Below are positions 11,600-23,555 of a stretch of 64,000 nucleotides of DNA, one piece after another. The position numbers and the translations under genes were made by a program. The notes below the pieces were generated by a model. The model saw only the letters and a list, made by a program, of their open reading frames with translations, was not told the DNA's origin and searched no databases. This DNA comes from Synanceia verrucosa. Taxonomy: Eukaryota > Chordata > Actinopteri > Perciformes > Synanceiidae. The stretch is from contig CM056559.1 in NCBI GenBank assembly GCA_029721515.1, positions 25,663,565 through 25,727,564 of the forward strand. The letters are read 5' to 3'. The first letter of the stretch is position 1, and every line of letters starts with the position of its first letter.

Positions 11600-12215
11600 A
11601 TGCCAGCTATGTGGCACAGCTTCACTCCGGCCTGCTCATTAACCTTCCTCATTCAATATGTCAGAGGAAGTAACCTTTTCACAGCTTACTCAAGGCCTTG
11701 AGATCATGTTTACTGAAGTAAATGAGGCCTTTCCTCAATGCATGCATTATGATTTTGTTGTTATATAGCGTAGTGTGTAATTTTTTCATGCTTTGACTTT
11801 AAAGTAGTTAATTATTTGCATGGATCCCCGTGGTGAGAACTGCCTTATTAAAACACATTGGACTGTTAGCGTCTGTTAGGGCCTGTCAGCTTATTGAAAA
11901 AAGCATGTCCGTGCATGGAAGTCATGCTTTAGAAGTGTGTGTTCTTAACCTAATTTGACTGACCAATCATTCATTAAGTCACATTACTTTCTATTACAGT
12001 TGCCCTTTATCCGTACCTATGCTCACTGAATTCTCCCCAATCCCATTAGTAACACTTGATGAATTAATATCTCAAAGGCATCTGCAAGTAATTTATGATC
12101 AAATCAACGATCAATTCTGCTTGTGAACTCGAAGCCATTTTCCAATTACGCTTATAATTCAGGGGAACTGAACAGATTACGTCTCATCTTGCTACTTTAT
12201 GTGGTTATTATTAAA
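11600..12215. promoter_or_regulatory. Candidate conserved non-coding (enhancer-like) stretch
   Basis: The stretch lacks simple repeats, recognisable transposon sequence and open frames, yet is dense in homeodomain-type TAATTA/ATTA words and includes an octamer-like ATTTGCAT (near 11814-11821). Vertebrate developmental enhancers often look like this. The call is compositional and has no comparative support here. Confidence 0.22.
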
Positions 12216-13139
12216 AGAGATTGTTATTATTGGAAAAAGCCTTGGGTGGTTGCTCGCCAGTGATTTCTCATAATGCAGCTGTTTGTTTGCAGTCCATGTA
12301 CTGTATATTAGCACTCGCCTACATGTGTACATGTTTGTGCACCTTGTTTTTCAGTGGGTGTCGCTCACAACGGTCGAATGATAGACTTTGCCCAAGGTCA
12401 CCGCTCGGTCTTCTACGTCTTCTGTCTTTCCAATCGATATGCTGCTATTTTACCTCCATAGCGACGAGGCAGAGGCCGCTCCACAACTCAACACCTGTCC
12501 CTGGAACAGGCAGTGATCTGTCACAGACCTTTCTGCTCTGAAACATGAAATCACCAGCAGCAGTGGAGCAATGATTCTGCCATTTATAACTGTCGTCTAT
12601 TCCTTCACAAAGACCCCCACAGGGAGCTGATATGAGGAGCGGGGGAAGTTGAAAGGTTATACCCGTCGAGAGAAGTAGACTAGACTGGGATTTGGGCTAC
12701 GACCTGAACAGGAAATAGAGCCGTCTCCATCTGGCAGGGCTGCTCATTATGAGGTAGCATGTCAGATATGGTTCAGGCAGTGGGAATTGCTTAAACTTTC
12801 TCAACAACTGAATTTCTGTGGTCGCTTAAAACCGGCTTTACTGCAAATGGTGTGAAATAACTTCTATATCAACTCTTAAAGTGGCTGTTAGAAAGGGAAT
12901 GTAACCCGCTCATACATATAACACCATTTATTACAGTATGCCACTGTGGCAGTGCGTGTCCTTGCAGAGACACCTTCTGACTCATCTTGAAAGGTAAAAG
13001 CTCCTTGAAAATCTTGGACACAACTTGAAAGTACATGAAGTTCTTCTCAGCCTAATCTAAAATGAGTTTCCAACACTTGACCGATAAAAGGCGTCCTTCT
13101 CTTCGCTCTCTGTCTCTCTGCTACTTGAGGTGTTGGGAA
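12216..13139. other. Unassigned; one frame of interest but no gene called
   Basis: An open frame of 106 codons at 12221-12541 has no domain I recognise. The T-rich, AG-ending stretch before 12355 could be a splice acceptor, but the following sequence is not protein-like in a consistent phase and no donor follows. Confidence 0.4.
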
Positions 13140-13290
13140 TTTGAGATGGATGAAGATTGCAGTTCTGGGGAAACTGGTAGTGATGTTGATAATGGGGTCG
13201 CTGTTGTTGATGGCGGCAGTGATGATGACCGTGATGGAGCTAGCCTTGGTGCTGATGCTGCTGTGGTGAGGTTGATGATTATGATGATGG
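13140..13290 (+). repeat. Imperfect GAT/GCT trinucleotide-rich stretch
   Basis: Many copies of GATGAT, GATGGT and GCTGCT words form a degenerate triplet repeat. The frame (part of 13062-13358) reads Asp-, Gly- and Val-rich, for example GSDDDRDGAS, which can look like an acidic protein region, but no flanking exon structure or homologue is apparent. I treat it as a decayed triplet repeat. Confidence 0.5.
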
Positions 13291-15031
13291 TAATGGGGTT
13301 TTTTGAACTAAAATCTGTTTTTTTATTCTGTTTTTATTCTTTTTTATTCATTATTTAACCATGTGCTGCTGTAAAGGAATACAACATACATATTCTCCAG
13401 TATCTCTTGAGGATTCCTGGGGTTTCAGTGAAGAAAAGCAGGTTCTGAAAGGGAATTCAAAATTAATAAATTCACAGCAGTGGTAAGAATTATTGAGCAT
13501 GCAATCCAATAATGTGTTATCAATGTGATACCATCCTCTGCCTTTGTATTCAAGACAGATACAGACTAGCGTCCGTTTGTAGAATGGCCTGGAATGGTTT
13601 CTAACAAAGCTTTTCTCTCTGTTTCTCTTCTATGGACTCTTGGGGATCTGTGCTCATGTGTCTTCCACCTGAATGATCCGTGTCACACACACTTCTTCCT
13701 GCAGGTAAGAGAGCTGCGGTATTTTAGCAGTACACCTTTTTTATTTTTTCACAGTGAAAGTTTACCTTCTAGAACCAGACACAATCCCTGATGTGAATCG
13801 AAGTTTGCATCATTGAGATGAACAGACAGCTAAAGACTGTGTTTCATTTGCATACTCAGTGCACCCTCCTTGGTCTCACTGAATATTCATATGCTGCTGA
13901 AAACAGGAGTTTGAAATAGAGATTGCTGTCATAGCTTGTGAATCACGGAGCAATTTTAGCTCTTGAAGGCGCTGTAATCAGTGTAGCCAGCTGTCATTCC
14001 TTATGCACAAACAACAAATGCCACACACATGCATGGGCACATATATCCACTTCATATAGCTGATGCCTCCTTCAGAGCAGGGGACAGTTTTAAGATGAGC
14101 CCACTGAGGTGTTTGTAGCTCCATGTGTCACACACTATGGCTTCAGATGCACTCCTCCCTCAAATCTCCTTCCACTACGGGGAAGACCTAATAAACCCAG
14201 CGGACAGCTACAAGCTTCAAGTGTCATACTGCATCCATCCAAATAGTGGCCTCAGCTCCCTCTCAGATGTGATTCTTGAAAGCGGTGGATGTGTTTATCT
14301 CCCAAAACCTACATTCAGAGTAGAAAACTTGGGGAAAGTGGTAAAGATTTCAAGCTGTCTCTCACCGCTGTGCTGCTGTAATATCTGGTGGAGTTAGAGG
14401 TTGTGGTATTTCTTGTCAGTGGAGGGAAGCACTCATTGCATTTCTCAGGATAAAGGAATGTGTGTTTCAAAAATACAAAAAGGAGAGATGCGAGGGATTA
14501 ATGATGGAGAATGTAGAGGTGACAAGAAAATAATACATAAAAAGGAGAAAATAACATTTTAATGTAATTCCAATGTATGTAATTTATTTTTTAGTGACTT
14601 GCCAAAGTAATAATGGCATGCCACTAAAATCTTTCATATTTATTTGCCTCTTTAACAAAAGTGGAGACAACAGAAGTGTGTATTCTGGATGTGACAAAAT
14701 GTGGAACAGTTAAAGTGAAGGAACAGAACACAATATATCTTCAATTTGTCAAAATAGCAAAACTGAGACGTTTGCCTGTTGTTTTACAGAAATTTGACAT
14801 GTTAGAGTTAGATAATGTGTTTCAGCCCCGTCAGTCCAGATCCATGGATGACCTACACTCAATACTGTGCCTGAACGCATCCTGTGTAGACACTGTTGGA
14901 TTGAGCCAGATGAGCTGTTTCCTCTTTATTCTAAGCTAATGCTCTCTCTTTTTATCAAAGTGGTATTGATTAATTGGTTGGTATTCTGTTCTACCTCTTG
15001 GCCAAAAAAATCATTGTAAGTCAAACTATTC
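13291..15031. other. Unassigned non-coding stretch
   Basis: No gene confirmed. A CTTCTTCCTGCAGGTAAGAG sequence near 13694-13713 has acceptor and donor signals back to back with no exon between. Two frames of about 90 codons (14125-14397 and 14661-14939) have somewhat protein-like residues but no recognised motif. Confidence 0.45.
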
Positions 15032-15063
15032 GTGTGTGTGCGTGTGTGTGTGTGTGTGTGTGT
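15032..15063. repeat. (GT)n microsatellite, one interruption
   Basis: GT run with a single C substitution after four units, seen directly. Confidence 0.95.
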
Positions 15064-16609
15064 ATATGTGGCAGGTTGTAACTGCCACCTTGCTGGGATT
15101 TAAGAGGACTGGCTGCACATGGTGTCAGTCTGCTCCACACGAGGCTGCGCCTGGAGAGTTTTTACTTAAAGTGTCATAAACCTATAAAAATGAAACATTA
15201 CATCGTAAAACAGGCTTAAGAAACCAACAGTAAGTAATTCTCATACCTGTATTTTTTGCCATGCTGGTGGCTTGGCTCTAGGGATGGCAGTTAGTCATCT
15301 ATCTTTCTCGACAACAATTTCATGGAAATTAAAAAGCTATGAATGCCGTGAAATTTGGTTACAGACAGTCTGTACTGTAATAACTTTCTTTCCATGTTAT
15401 GTGTTATTGTAGCCCATCGTTTCTCTGATGGGATGTTGAATATTGTTGTTTCTGACAAACTTACCTTGTGTGACTAATGGTAAAAATAACTGGGAAGAGT
15501 GGTTGTTTAGAAGAGAGCTAATGCTTTTATGTTATTGTCCTCAACAATTTGAGTGAGTTGTTGTTTAGTCTCATTCACAGTGTCACAAACTCCACAGCTC
15601 TCTGCTTGTGGGAAGTTACCTGCTTTCATTTGTATATATATGCTCACCGTCCTGCTCATAAATTGCAAATGTGTGACTTTACAGTGTTCAGATATAGAGC
15701 TTGTTTAGCCTGATAAGTAAATCATTGTTTTTTCTCCCCTCACTATCCCTCTCAGGCACACTGTTGCTGTTCAGAAAGTTGGGGTTGATGTACACTGCTT
15801 GTCTTGCTATGTTTCTCCTGCAGTGTCTCTGTGAGTGCTAATGTGTTTCTGTGTGTGTGGAAACAGGAGGGATTAGCATGCTTTTCTCACTGCTGGCCAT
15901 TCGCTGCTCATGCATGTATTCAGCCTCACTTCTCCGTCCACATGGCAGCATGCTGAAGAGTGCACGGATGAGTAATGGCGGTGCTTCACATCCAGAGCAG
16001 AGCTGTTCATTTAGATAAGAGCAGCAGTGTATTCAGGACATGAAACAGAGGGTTAGGGCCACGGCCTGTAGATCAGTCAGCAGCTCCTGGATTTACTGGT
16101 ATTTCAGGGGGAATTTAGTGGGGAAACTGGGACTAATCCTGTTTGTAAAAAGTCACAGGTAGAGGGATTAAGCCCTGTTGTGTAGTTAGCCTCAACACAG
16201 TCCCAGTCTTGGCAAAAAGGGGGAAGAAATGTGTGCTGGTCTCTGTCTGTTTGTGCGTGTAATGGTGTTTAGGTGTTTGTGAGAAGCACCGGGGGATTTG
16301 TGAGTATGGGGGAGCATCACTGACCTTCAGTAAACACACTGGGTGACACACGGACAGACTCCGGCAGTGTGTGGCTGCAGCATTACATGCTTATTCATTC
16401 ATTCAGAGAATGCCATGTGAAGTCATAGAGAGTCTGGGGTGTAAAATAAAAAGTTGCTGTTTGCCACCTTGTTTACTCAGCAGCAGCAAAAGAGTCTCAT
16501 TCACCTTCACACACACCCGTCCTTTTAATTGGGCAACAAAACCAGATTAGCATTAAAGGAAACTCTCAATATTCACCTTGTAGGAATTACCCAGTGCTTA
16601 TGGAAGGGT

Positions 16610-16614
<5 letters not shown>
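15064..16614. other. Unassigned non-coding stretch
   Basis: No gene or mobile element recognised. Short open frames only. Confidence 0.45.
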
Positions 16615-16660
<46 letters not shown>

Positions 16661-16670
16661 ATATATATAT
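16615..16670. repeat. (AT)n microsatellite
   Basis: About 28 AT units with one CT interruption near 16659-16660. Fully self-complementary, so it can extrude as a cruciform. Encodes the Ile-Tyr string in the frame at 16529-16714. Confidence 0.96.
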
Positions 16671-19193
16671 CTTGGTTGCTTTGTAGATTTACACATTTTT
16701 TCCTTAATCACTGACACTACAAACACTCTAACCTGACACATAGGACAGTTTGTCACACAAAACCATCTGAGAAACCTTCATTAGAAACTGTTTGGGAACA
16801 GAAGGGCACTTTGCAAAATCAGTAGGGACCATCTTTTCTACTGAGAAATTCTTCAGTGTTCAGCGAGGAAATGCTCTCCACTTCTGATGAGTGATGCAGA
16901 ATTTGTGATAACCTCTTCAAGAGCTGTCTTTGTTGAGTTAGAATTAACTCTTCTGATACATTAGTTCTGTCAAAATTCACCACAAACTGTGAGGGAATAT
17001 TTGTTCCAAAAAGATAGAAAGGTTTAAACTGTACTGATGTCTAGTTTTACATGATATACCCATGACGACAGCAGCCGAGCCGCTGGAGCACACAGCAAAA
17101 GGTCTTTCTGCAGAGAGCGTGCTGCTGCCTTCCTCATGGTTGTTGTTGATTTATTGCTTTTTAGGGTTGACCTAACATTACACTTCTCTTTCAAATAATG
17201 AAAGTGACATTGTTAAACTTCCATAATGTGGTGGATTCAGTGCACGCCAGGCAGTCAGTCACAGTAGTGCTGCTTTGTTTTTTACAGTCACATATTAGGG
17301 TTCATAACCTGTTTTGGTTTTTTTTTGCTATTCAAATCTAAGGTAAATTCAAATTTAGAATACCCATCACAAACACGTAAACCACACCTGTAGCTGCCAG
17401 TAGCTCCTCACAGGATGCTGATCATCAAAATAACAGACAGAAAAATAACATGGACATTGCCTCTGAAGATCCAGTTGTTACTGGATTTACATGTTAATGC
17501 ACCCTTTGATTCACAAATTAAATTAATGACACAACCTTTCCCTATTTCATTGAAACAACAGTAAGTTCAGTGTAGCTGCTCAGAACACACCTGGAAGTCA
17601 TGGTCCAATCAGCCTATTGAAATGACAAACAGCAGCTGTTGTGGGACCTGTTTGGCAAAAGCACAATCATCATTTTCTGTTGGAAAGGAAAAGATGAATT
17701 GTATATTAATTTCTAAATTTATTTACCCTTGGAAAGATACACTGAGGAGCAATAGCTCCATTTAACAAGGGTGCTGAATTTACAATTAAAAAAAACAACT
17801 GCACAAGCAAAACAAATCATAAATTACCAATTTAAGGCAGAAATCACAAACACAAAAACATCAAAATGCATGAGAGAGCAATGAAGCATCTTTAATAAAA
17901 ACATTCACAATTAAGAATAATGTTCTTTTAATGAGCTATGTGAAAATACCCCAAGACACCAGTGCATAAAGCCTTCAGAAGCTTCCACAACACAAGGCTT
18001 GACCTGTGTATCTGAACGCAGTTCCCATGCTCAGCATTTATTGTTTCCTGTTTAGTCCTGATTTACAGCAAAACAAAAGCCAGGAGTACTGTCTTGTTCT
18101 GTTGATGGTATTGTGTCAGTTATTCCATCATAATGCTGGCTTGAGTGTAACAGTACAGGACTGTGTCATCAGCATAGTGCAACACAATGTGCAGGATATG
18201 CTGTGATAGGCCTGAATTTGTGCACCATGGTGAAGAGAGAGGTCACAGTCCAGAGGAAATATGACAGAGTGCTTTATGCTACCACTAAGATGTTAACATG
18301 AATGAGTGTGTGCACATTGAGACATGTACTTTCACACTGTTACCTAAGATGTGCCACCAAATGTCCTTGCATTCTGTCTCATTTAACCTGGCATGGCACC
18401 CTGTAATAATCCTGCAGATGGCCACCTCTTCTCCTCTCCGTTCTCCTTCTCTTGTTCTCTCTCTTTCTCTCCCACTTTGACATGCACATTTCCACACACT
18501 TCCACTGCCATTCTTCTCTCCCTCCTACGTCCAAATCTGCGAATGTGGCTTCAGTTGAAAGCTGCTGTCTCTCGCTTTACCTCCCGCTATGGTTTTTGTT
18601 GGCTTCCTGACCTTCAACAACAATAGCTTTATTCATTTTATTTCACAATATTTCAAGACCACATTTTAAACCCACAACGGTACAAAGACACAGCTGGAAT
18701 ATTATGTGAGCTCCACAGACAAACTTAGACCAAAGCTAGCCAGCCATGGAGCCAAAGATTTACCCAAACCAAGTGCTGTTGCTATTTGAGCAGCTGCAGC
18801 TGTTCCCATCTCCACTTTACTTCATCTCCTTCTATGTCCAATTCAGTTTAATTCCAGGACACATGGGGTTAGGCAGAGCTTTCAGATTATTGCAGTGAAG
18901 CCATTGCTCTCCTTAATGATAGTCTTGAGTTATTCTGTAAAAGAATACCTCTTATTCCAAGAGACTGTTTCTCTTTATATCTCCCTCTATCTCACCCATG
19001 CACTGTTTCAAATTCAAGAGGCAGTTCAGAACATTATTGCCATATCAACGAGGCTGCTATTAGCTTCTCTCCAGGACAGAGACAAGACAGGACTTCAGGT
19101 ACACATATAATTATACTCCCACGATGCAATATCCAATACCAGCAACAGCCTCTTGCCTTACCTTTCATGCATTCATAACATCTCTCTGTCATG

Positions 19194-19199
<6 letters not shown>
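16671..19199. other. Unassigned non-coding stretch
   Basis: No gene recognised. A-rich at 17780-17910. Pyrimidine-rich at about 18410-18480, which opens frames on both strands and should not be read as coding. Confidence 0.45.

Positions 19200-19230
<31 letters not shown>
19200..19230. repeat. (CA)n microsatellite
   Basis: Pure CA run of about 15 units preceded by GTGCGCGC; the whole is alternating purine-pyrimidine sequence. Confidence 0.96.
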
Positions 19231-19233
<3 letters not shown>

Positions 19234-19289
19234 ATATTTCTCCCTATTTCTTCTACAGATTTTTCCACCCCACCCCTCCCCCCCAGAGG

Positions 19290-19710
19290 TGCAGATAAAA
19301 TAATTGAGAAAGGAGAGCCAGGAAGAGATAGAGCTCCAACATCATATGATGCCAGGCCCGAGCCAGCCAGCACTATATTCCTCATTTATTAATTTGACTT
19401 CATGAATGACTCGGCATTGTGCTGTGAAAATGACTGGAGATTAGCACTGATTAAAGAGGGAAATCAGTTAACATAAGCACCACCCCCATACCCTCTCCAG
19501 CATCCCTCCTAATTAAATGCAGCCATGTGGAGCTGGGGCTTGTCGAGCCTGACTCTCTCCTGGGCCTCGGCTCCTCTCCTGAAGCCTGCATATCAAATAT
19601 GTAAACCACTTTCGATAGCGGACAGATGGAATTAATTATTTCCTGCAAGTTGACTGATGAGGCTACACGAAAGTTAGCGTGAGCAATTATTTTTGACATT
19701 AATGATGTTG
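19290..19710. promoter_or_regulatory. Candidate conserved non-coding (enhancer-like) stretch
   Basis: A repeat-free interval mixing TAATTAAAT, ATTAATTATT and TGACTTCATGAATGACTC words with a GC-richer middle (GGGGCTTGTCGAGCC). GATA-type AGATAA lies just upstream at 19294-19299. No open frame with protein character in phase with splice sites. The call is by composition and motif density only. Confidence 0.25.
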
Positions 19711-20019
19711 TGTTTTCTATGTTCCTTTCATGAAGCAGAGATGGAAATGAGACTGAGACTGCAAACTGTTGGGAAAAACAGTCATCCCCAGCGTTTTATC
19801 ATGTTCCTTTAATCACCAACATAAGGCATGTTTTAAGGTAGAGTTTAGCTTCAGTATATTACATTGTTATAAAGTGCTGATCAGGGGTAGAACTCTTTTT
19901 TCTTTGTATAGATAATGAGAAGAAAAGGTATTTTATCTCAGTGGTCATCCAGATCCCACAAAAAGAAATAGTTAAAGATTCCAGTGGTGATGCTGCAGCA
20001 GCACTCAGTGTCGGTGTCC
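19711..20019. other. Unassigned non-coding stretch
   Basis: Nothing recognised. Confidence 0.45.
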
Positions 20020-20110
20020 ACCCTGCCTGATGTGGAAAGGTAGCCTTGGGCAAGACATTTAAACCATTTCCTGCTCCAGTGGCTCCTGTCCAAGCTCTAC
20101 CCTTTTGATA
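20020..20110 (+). mobile_element. Possible degraded SINE-like fragment
   Basis: Contains GATGTGGAAAGGTAGCCTTGGGCAAGACATTTAAACC, quoted only in part as CCTTGGGCAAGACATTTAAA, followed by CTCCAGTGGCTCCTG. The phrase matches the CCTTGGGCAAGACA core of the repeats at 10718-10861 and 46370-46566. Weak, because only the core matches. Confidence 0.3.
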
Positions 20111-22017
20111 CCATGTCCACACAGATATTGAGCTATAGAAACAGAAAATATTTTTATCCATACTCATTGTGTATGATGGAAAATCATGTCTAACATGACT
20201 CTTTAAAAAGGTGCTTTAGCTGTGAATGCCCCCCTGCAGGGGTCACATTATGCTCTGGTACTCCAGTGTGGCTTTCCAAAATTCATAACGCCTCTGGCCT
20301 TCAGTGCACCTATATATTGCATAATCATGACATTTCTAGTTTAGAATAAAAATGCATTTTGACCCACACACAGGCGTGCCAAGTCATGCCAAGCCCTGCA
20401 AAGAAACTAATAGAACATCATAAGGTGACTCAACCTCCCACTCCACGATAGGCTTGCTTCACAGCACACTTATCCATTCTTGTGCTTTCGAGCATACATT
20501 TCAGTGCAGGCTGCTCTCCCTCAGTAATAGAGAGGAAATGATATTTTCATCATGAGAGGAGACGGGAAGGAATGGCTACCTATTCCCTCTGTGTCACCGG
20601 TCATGGATTTTACATTTGGGTCCTTTCTGTAGCATGGCGACGAGCGACGGCGTGCTCCATGTGTTATGAATGAGGTGGAGAGGAGAAGATGGTGAAGGAG
20701 TTATCACAAAGAGATGAAACTGGAGACGAGAGGAGCTTAGCAGCGCCTCTCTGTTGTGCGTTCAGCAAGACAACTGTTAGCACTGTACACTTAGGAGAGT
20801 CTGGTAAACACATAAACAGCCCTTGGCTCACACAGACAGACACACTTACTGACTTGATACGTCCACAGAAAACGGGGTTTTCGACCCCAGAGGCACTATT
20901 TTATCTCTTTTGGGAGCTGTAGAGTAAATAGGAATGGGCTGATGCGCCTCGGAAAGAGGAGGCAGAGGAGTTCTTTAACAGTGCACCTGACCGTGGCTGA
21001 ATTCATATCTAAAATAGTTGTAATATGCAGAGTCTGGAGCTGTACGTCATTTGATAGTGTGGTTTCTCCTTCTGCAGCCGGTGGCTGTACAGAGACTCAA
21101 TGCATATTTCACACAGCTGGTACAGAGACTTGAGATTGGCTTGATTTGACAGGAGCTGCCAGGAACATGACATTTCCTCCCCTTGCTGTATTAAGATGAC
21201 AGCATGAACCTGCTCTGAACTGGATGCACTTCTCACAATCAGAGCTGCAGTACATGTTTGTGGGAAATGAGTGTGAGTTGGAAATGTGGGATGCTCTTTT
21301 TAAAATATTATCTCCAACACATGCAAGTAAATATTTCATTCTGCTGGGTAATGTGTGAAAATTAGCTTCTGTTTTTTCATAAGTTGTTGCGCTGAATTGA
21401 ACAATCCAAGAAAGAAACTATTTTTAAACTGGTGTCAAACACACTCTCAGTTAATTCAATTAAATTAAAATAATAATCCTATTCCTGCATAAATGACTTT
21501 TGCAATAAAAATATATGTTCTTCATTTATATTATATGCCCATTTGTTATATTTTCTTTATGGATCTATTACATGCGCAATACTAACATGTAAACTCCTAT
21601 TCTTGAGGTGCTTTTTTTATGAGTTGGTTTGTATCTGAGCGTATGAATCAATCACATCTTAGGAGCAGGGCTCTGATATGCAGTACTTCACTCTGCATTG
21701 AAGGCATCAAGGGATTTCTGGCTCATGTGCTTGATGTGGCCTGACAGATGTGTGTCTCTGTCTCCCCACAAATGACAATTACGCTGATAAAGTGTAGTCA
21801 CATTCCAAGGAACGTCCTATATACTTTATATATCATGAAAGTTAATAGAGCAAGCAGAGAAAACCTCGACCAGCACTGTTGGCTACAGGCTGTGTGTTCT
21901 GCATGCATGTTATTTATTGATTTGATTTGTATTTTGAACTGTCTCTGCAAACTAAGCTTCCGTTATCGGCTGTAACTATTTAAATTGGACTGTGTTTGCA
22001 TAGGCTGTTGTGGTGTG
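20111..22017. other. Unassigned non-coding stretch
   Basis: No gene recognised. 20560-20660 is relatively GC-rich and free of repeats; 21440-21560 is very AT-rich. Short open frames only. Confidence 0.45.
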
Positions 22018-22029
22018 ATTGTGTGTGTT

Positions 22030-22063
<34 letters not shown>
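22018..22063. repeat. (GT)n-(GA)n compound microsatellite
   Basis: GT run with a TTT interruption passing into eight GA units, seen directly. Confidence 0.95.
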
Positions 22064-22979
22064 CACTTACTTTTCACACTGTACCAAAGAAGGGAGGCAT
22101 CAGTTCACTTTGGTACATCATTTCTCCCCCCTGCATGCCTGAATGTTTCCACTTCTCAGACTCAGGGAATGAGGCTGACTGGCAGGCCCTGCAGGGGACC
22201 CACCAGCCCAGCGGCCTATTCCACTACTTAATCAATAGAGCAATGCTTCAACCATGACTTTGATGCCGGCAGAGGAGCTGATGCTGACTAGAGGTTTTCA
22301 TACACTCTGACACCATGACATGACTTAGTTTTAAAATCAAATATTCCTCAATCTGACTTTGACAAGTAGAATTAGATACAACTTTATGATGAAAATAGTG
22401 TTTGGATAAAACACAAGGACATATGTAACATAGAAAATATGTAACATATCGAAGGATATGGTAACACAATACCATTGGGACAAAAAAAAAGTATAGAATA
22501 CAAAAGCACAAACTAGGGACAAAGTAGACATCTTTTGGGGGGTTTCCAAAGGTTCCCTATAGTGCAAGTGTCAAACAGAAAAATAAAGGATGAGAACTGT
22601 CTGTCAGGATGCTTAAGGTTTTATCTTTTGTCCTGGTGCTAAACTCAACCCTGCTTCATCCGGGGAATCTGAATGAATCTTAGCAGGGAATCTTACTGGC
22701 TTTTGCCAGCCATTCTAGCTGTTGTTCTTCTGCAGGCAAACAACCACGAAGTCAAGTGAAATGAATAAAACAAGATGCCATTATGCTGATTTCCTGAAAA
22801 CATAGCAGGACTGGCAAGATAGTTGAAACTTTCAACAGTATCAACAAATAGCCCATTTGTTGAATATTATGAAAGCATTTTAGTCTCTAAATACTACTTT
22901 TACAATGTGGCTGCAGTGCACATGTTTTTTGTCTCATTTTCATGTTGTCTTGTCATTTCCTATCTTATTTTGAAATAAC
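22064..22979. other. Unassigned non-coding stretch
   Basis: No gene recognised. Open frames on the minus strand at 22248-22567 overlap in two phases and show no domain. Confidence 0.45.
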
Positions 22980-23555
22980 AGTTTTATCTTGTTTTAGATC
23001 ATTTGATCTCTTTTTCCTGTATTTCCCCAGGTTTTGTGATTGTCTGGTCTCATCCTGATTATTTCCACCTGTGGGTAATTAAATTCTTACTTTGTGAGTT
23101 CCCTTCACACAACTGCACAAGAACTAAAAAAAAAAAAAAAAAAAACCCAAAGCAGATTAAATAAAAACATACAAAATCAAGTGAGTACTATGTTCAAAAT
23201 GTAGAGTGTAGTCAAGGATTTTTTTTGTGCAATACTGTCGCTCAATATGAAACTATGTGTCAGTCAATCAGTCGATCAGTCGATGAGTCATCTCGCATCG
23301 TCACGTCTCCTTGAATCTTTGCCAACTCTTGTTAGCTATTGCTTCGTGTTTTGTTTGTTACTTTGTTAGGCAGGTTTTTCTCCTATAGAGTGGTTTGAAG
23401 TTGACACTTTTAGTTGAAATTGCCTTTGTTTCTTGAGTTCTTGAGTTTTGTATTTCGTTTTTTGCTTTGGACTTTCTCTTTATGAGTGATTTTGAGCTCT
23501 CAAATCAGCTCCACTTGTTTTCTGAAGAAGGCAAACTAAGGCCATGACACCTGCA
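22980..23555 (+). mobile_element. Possible degraded retroelement (LTR-like), T-rich, with an internal A20 run
   Basis: The left part (GATTGTCTGGTCTCATCCTG, then TTTCCACCTGTGGGTAATTA) and the right part (many TTTTGTTTG, TTTCTTGAGTTC, TTTTTTGCTTTGGAC words ending at GCCATGACACC) resemble the U3-U5-like ends of common teleost repeats as I remember them. The left and right blocks are separated by a pure A20 run (23126-23145) and a GTCAATCAGTCGATCAGTCG tract. No internal coding region, and I could not locate matching termini. Class uncertain. Confidence 0.28.

Noticed and set aside
13694..13713. Strong acceptor followed at once by strong donor (CTGCAG then GTAAGAG)
   Set aside because: No exon lies between the two signals; could only be a recursive (zero-length) splice site, for which there is no other evidence.
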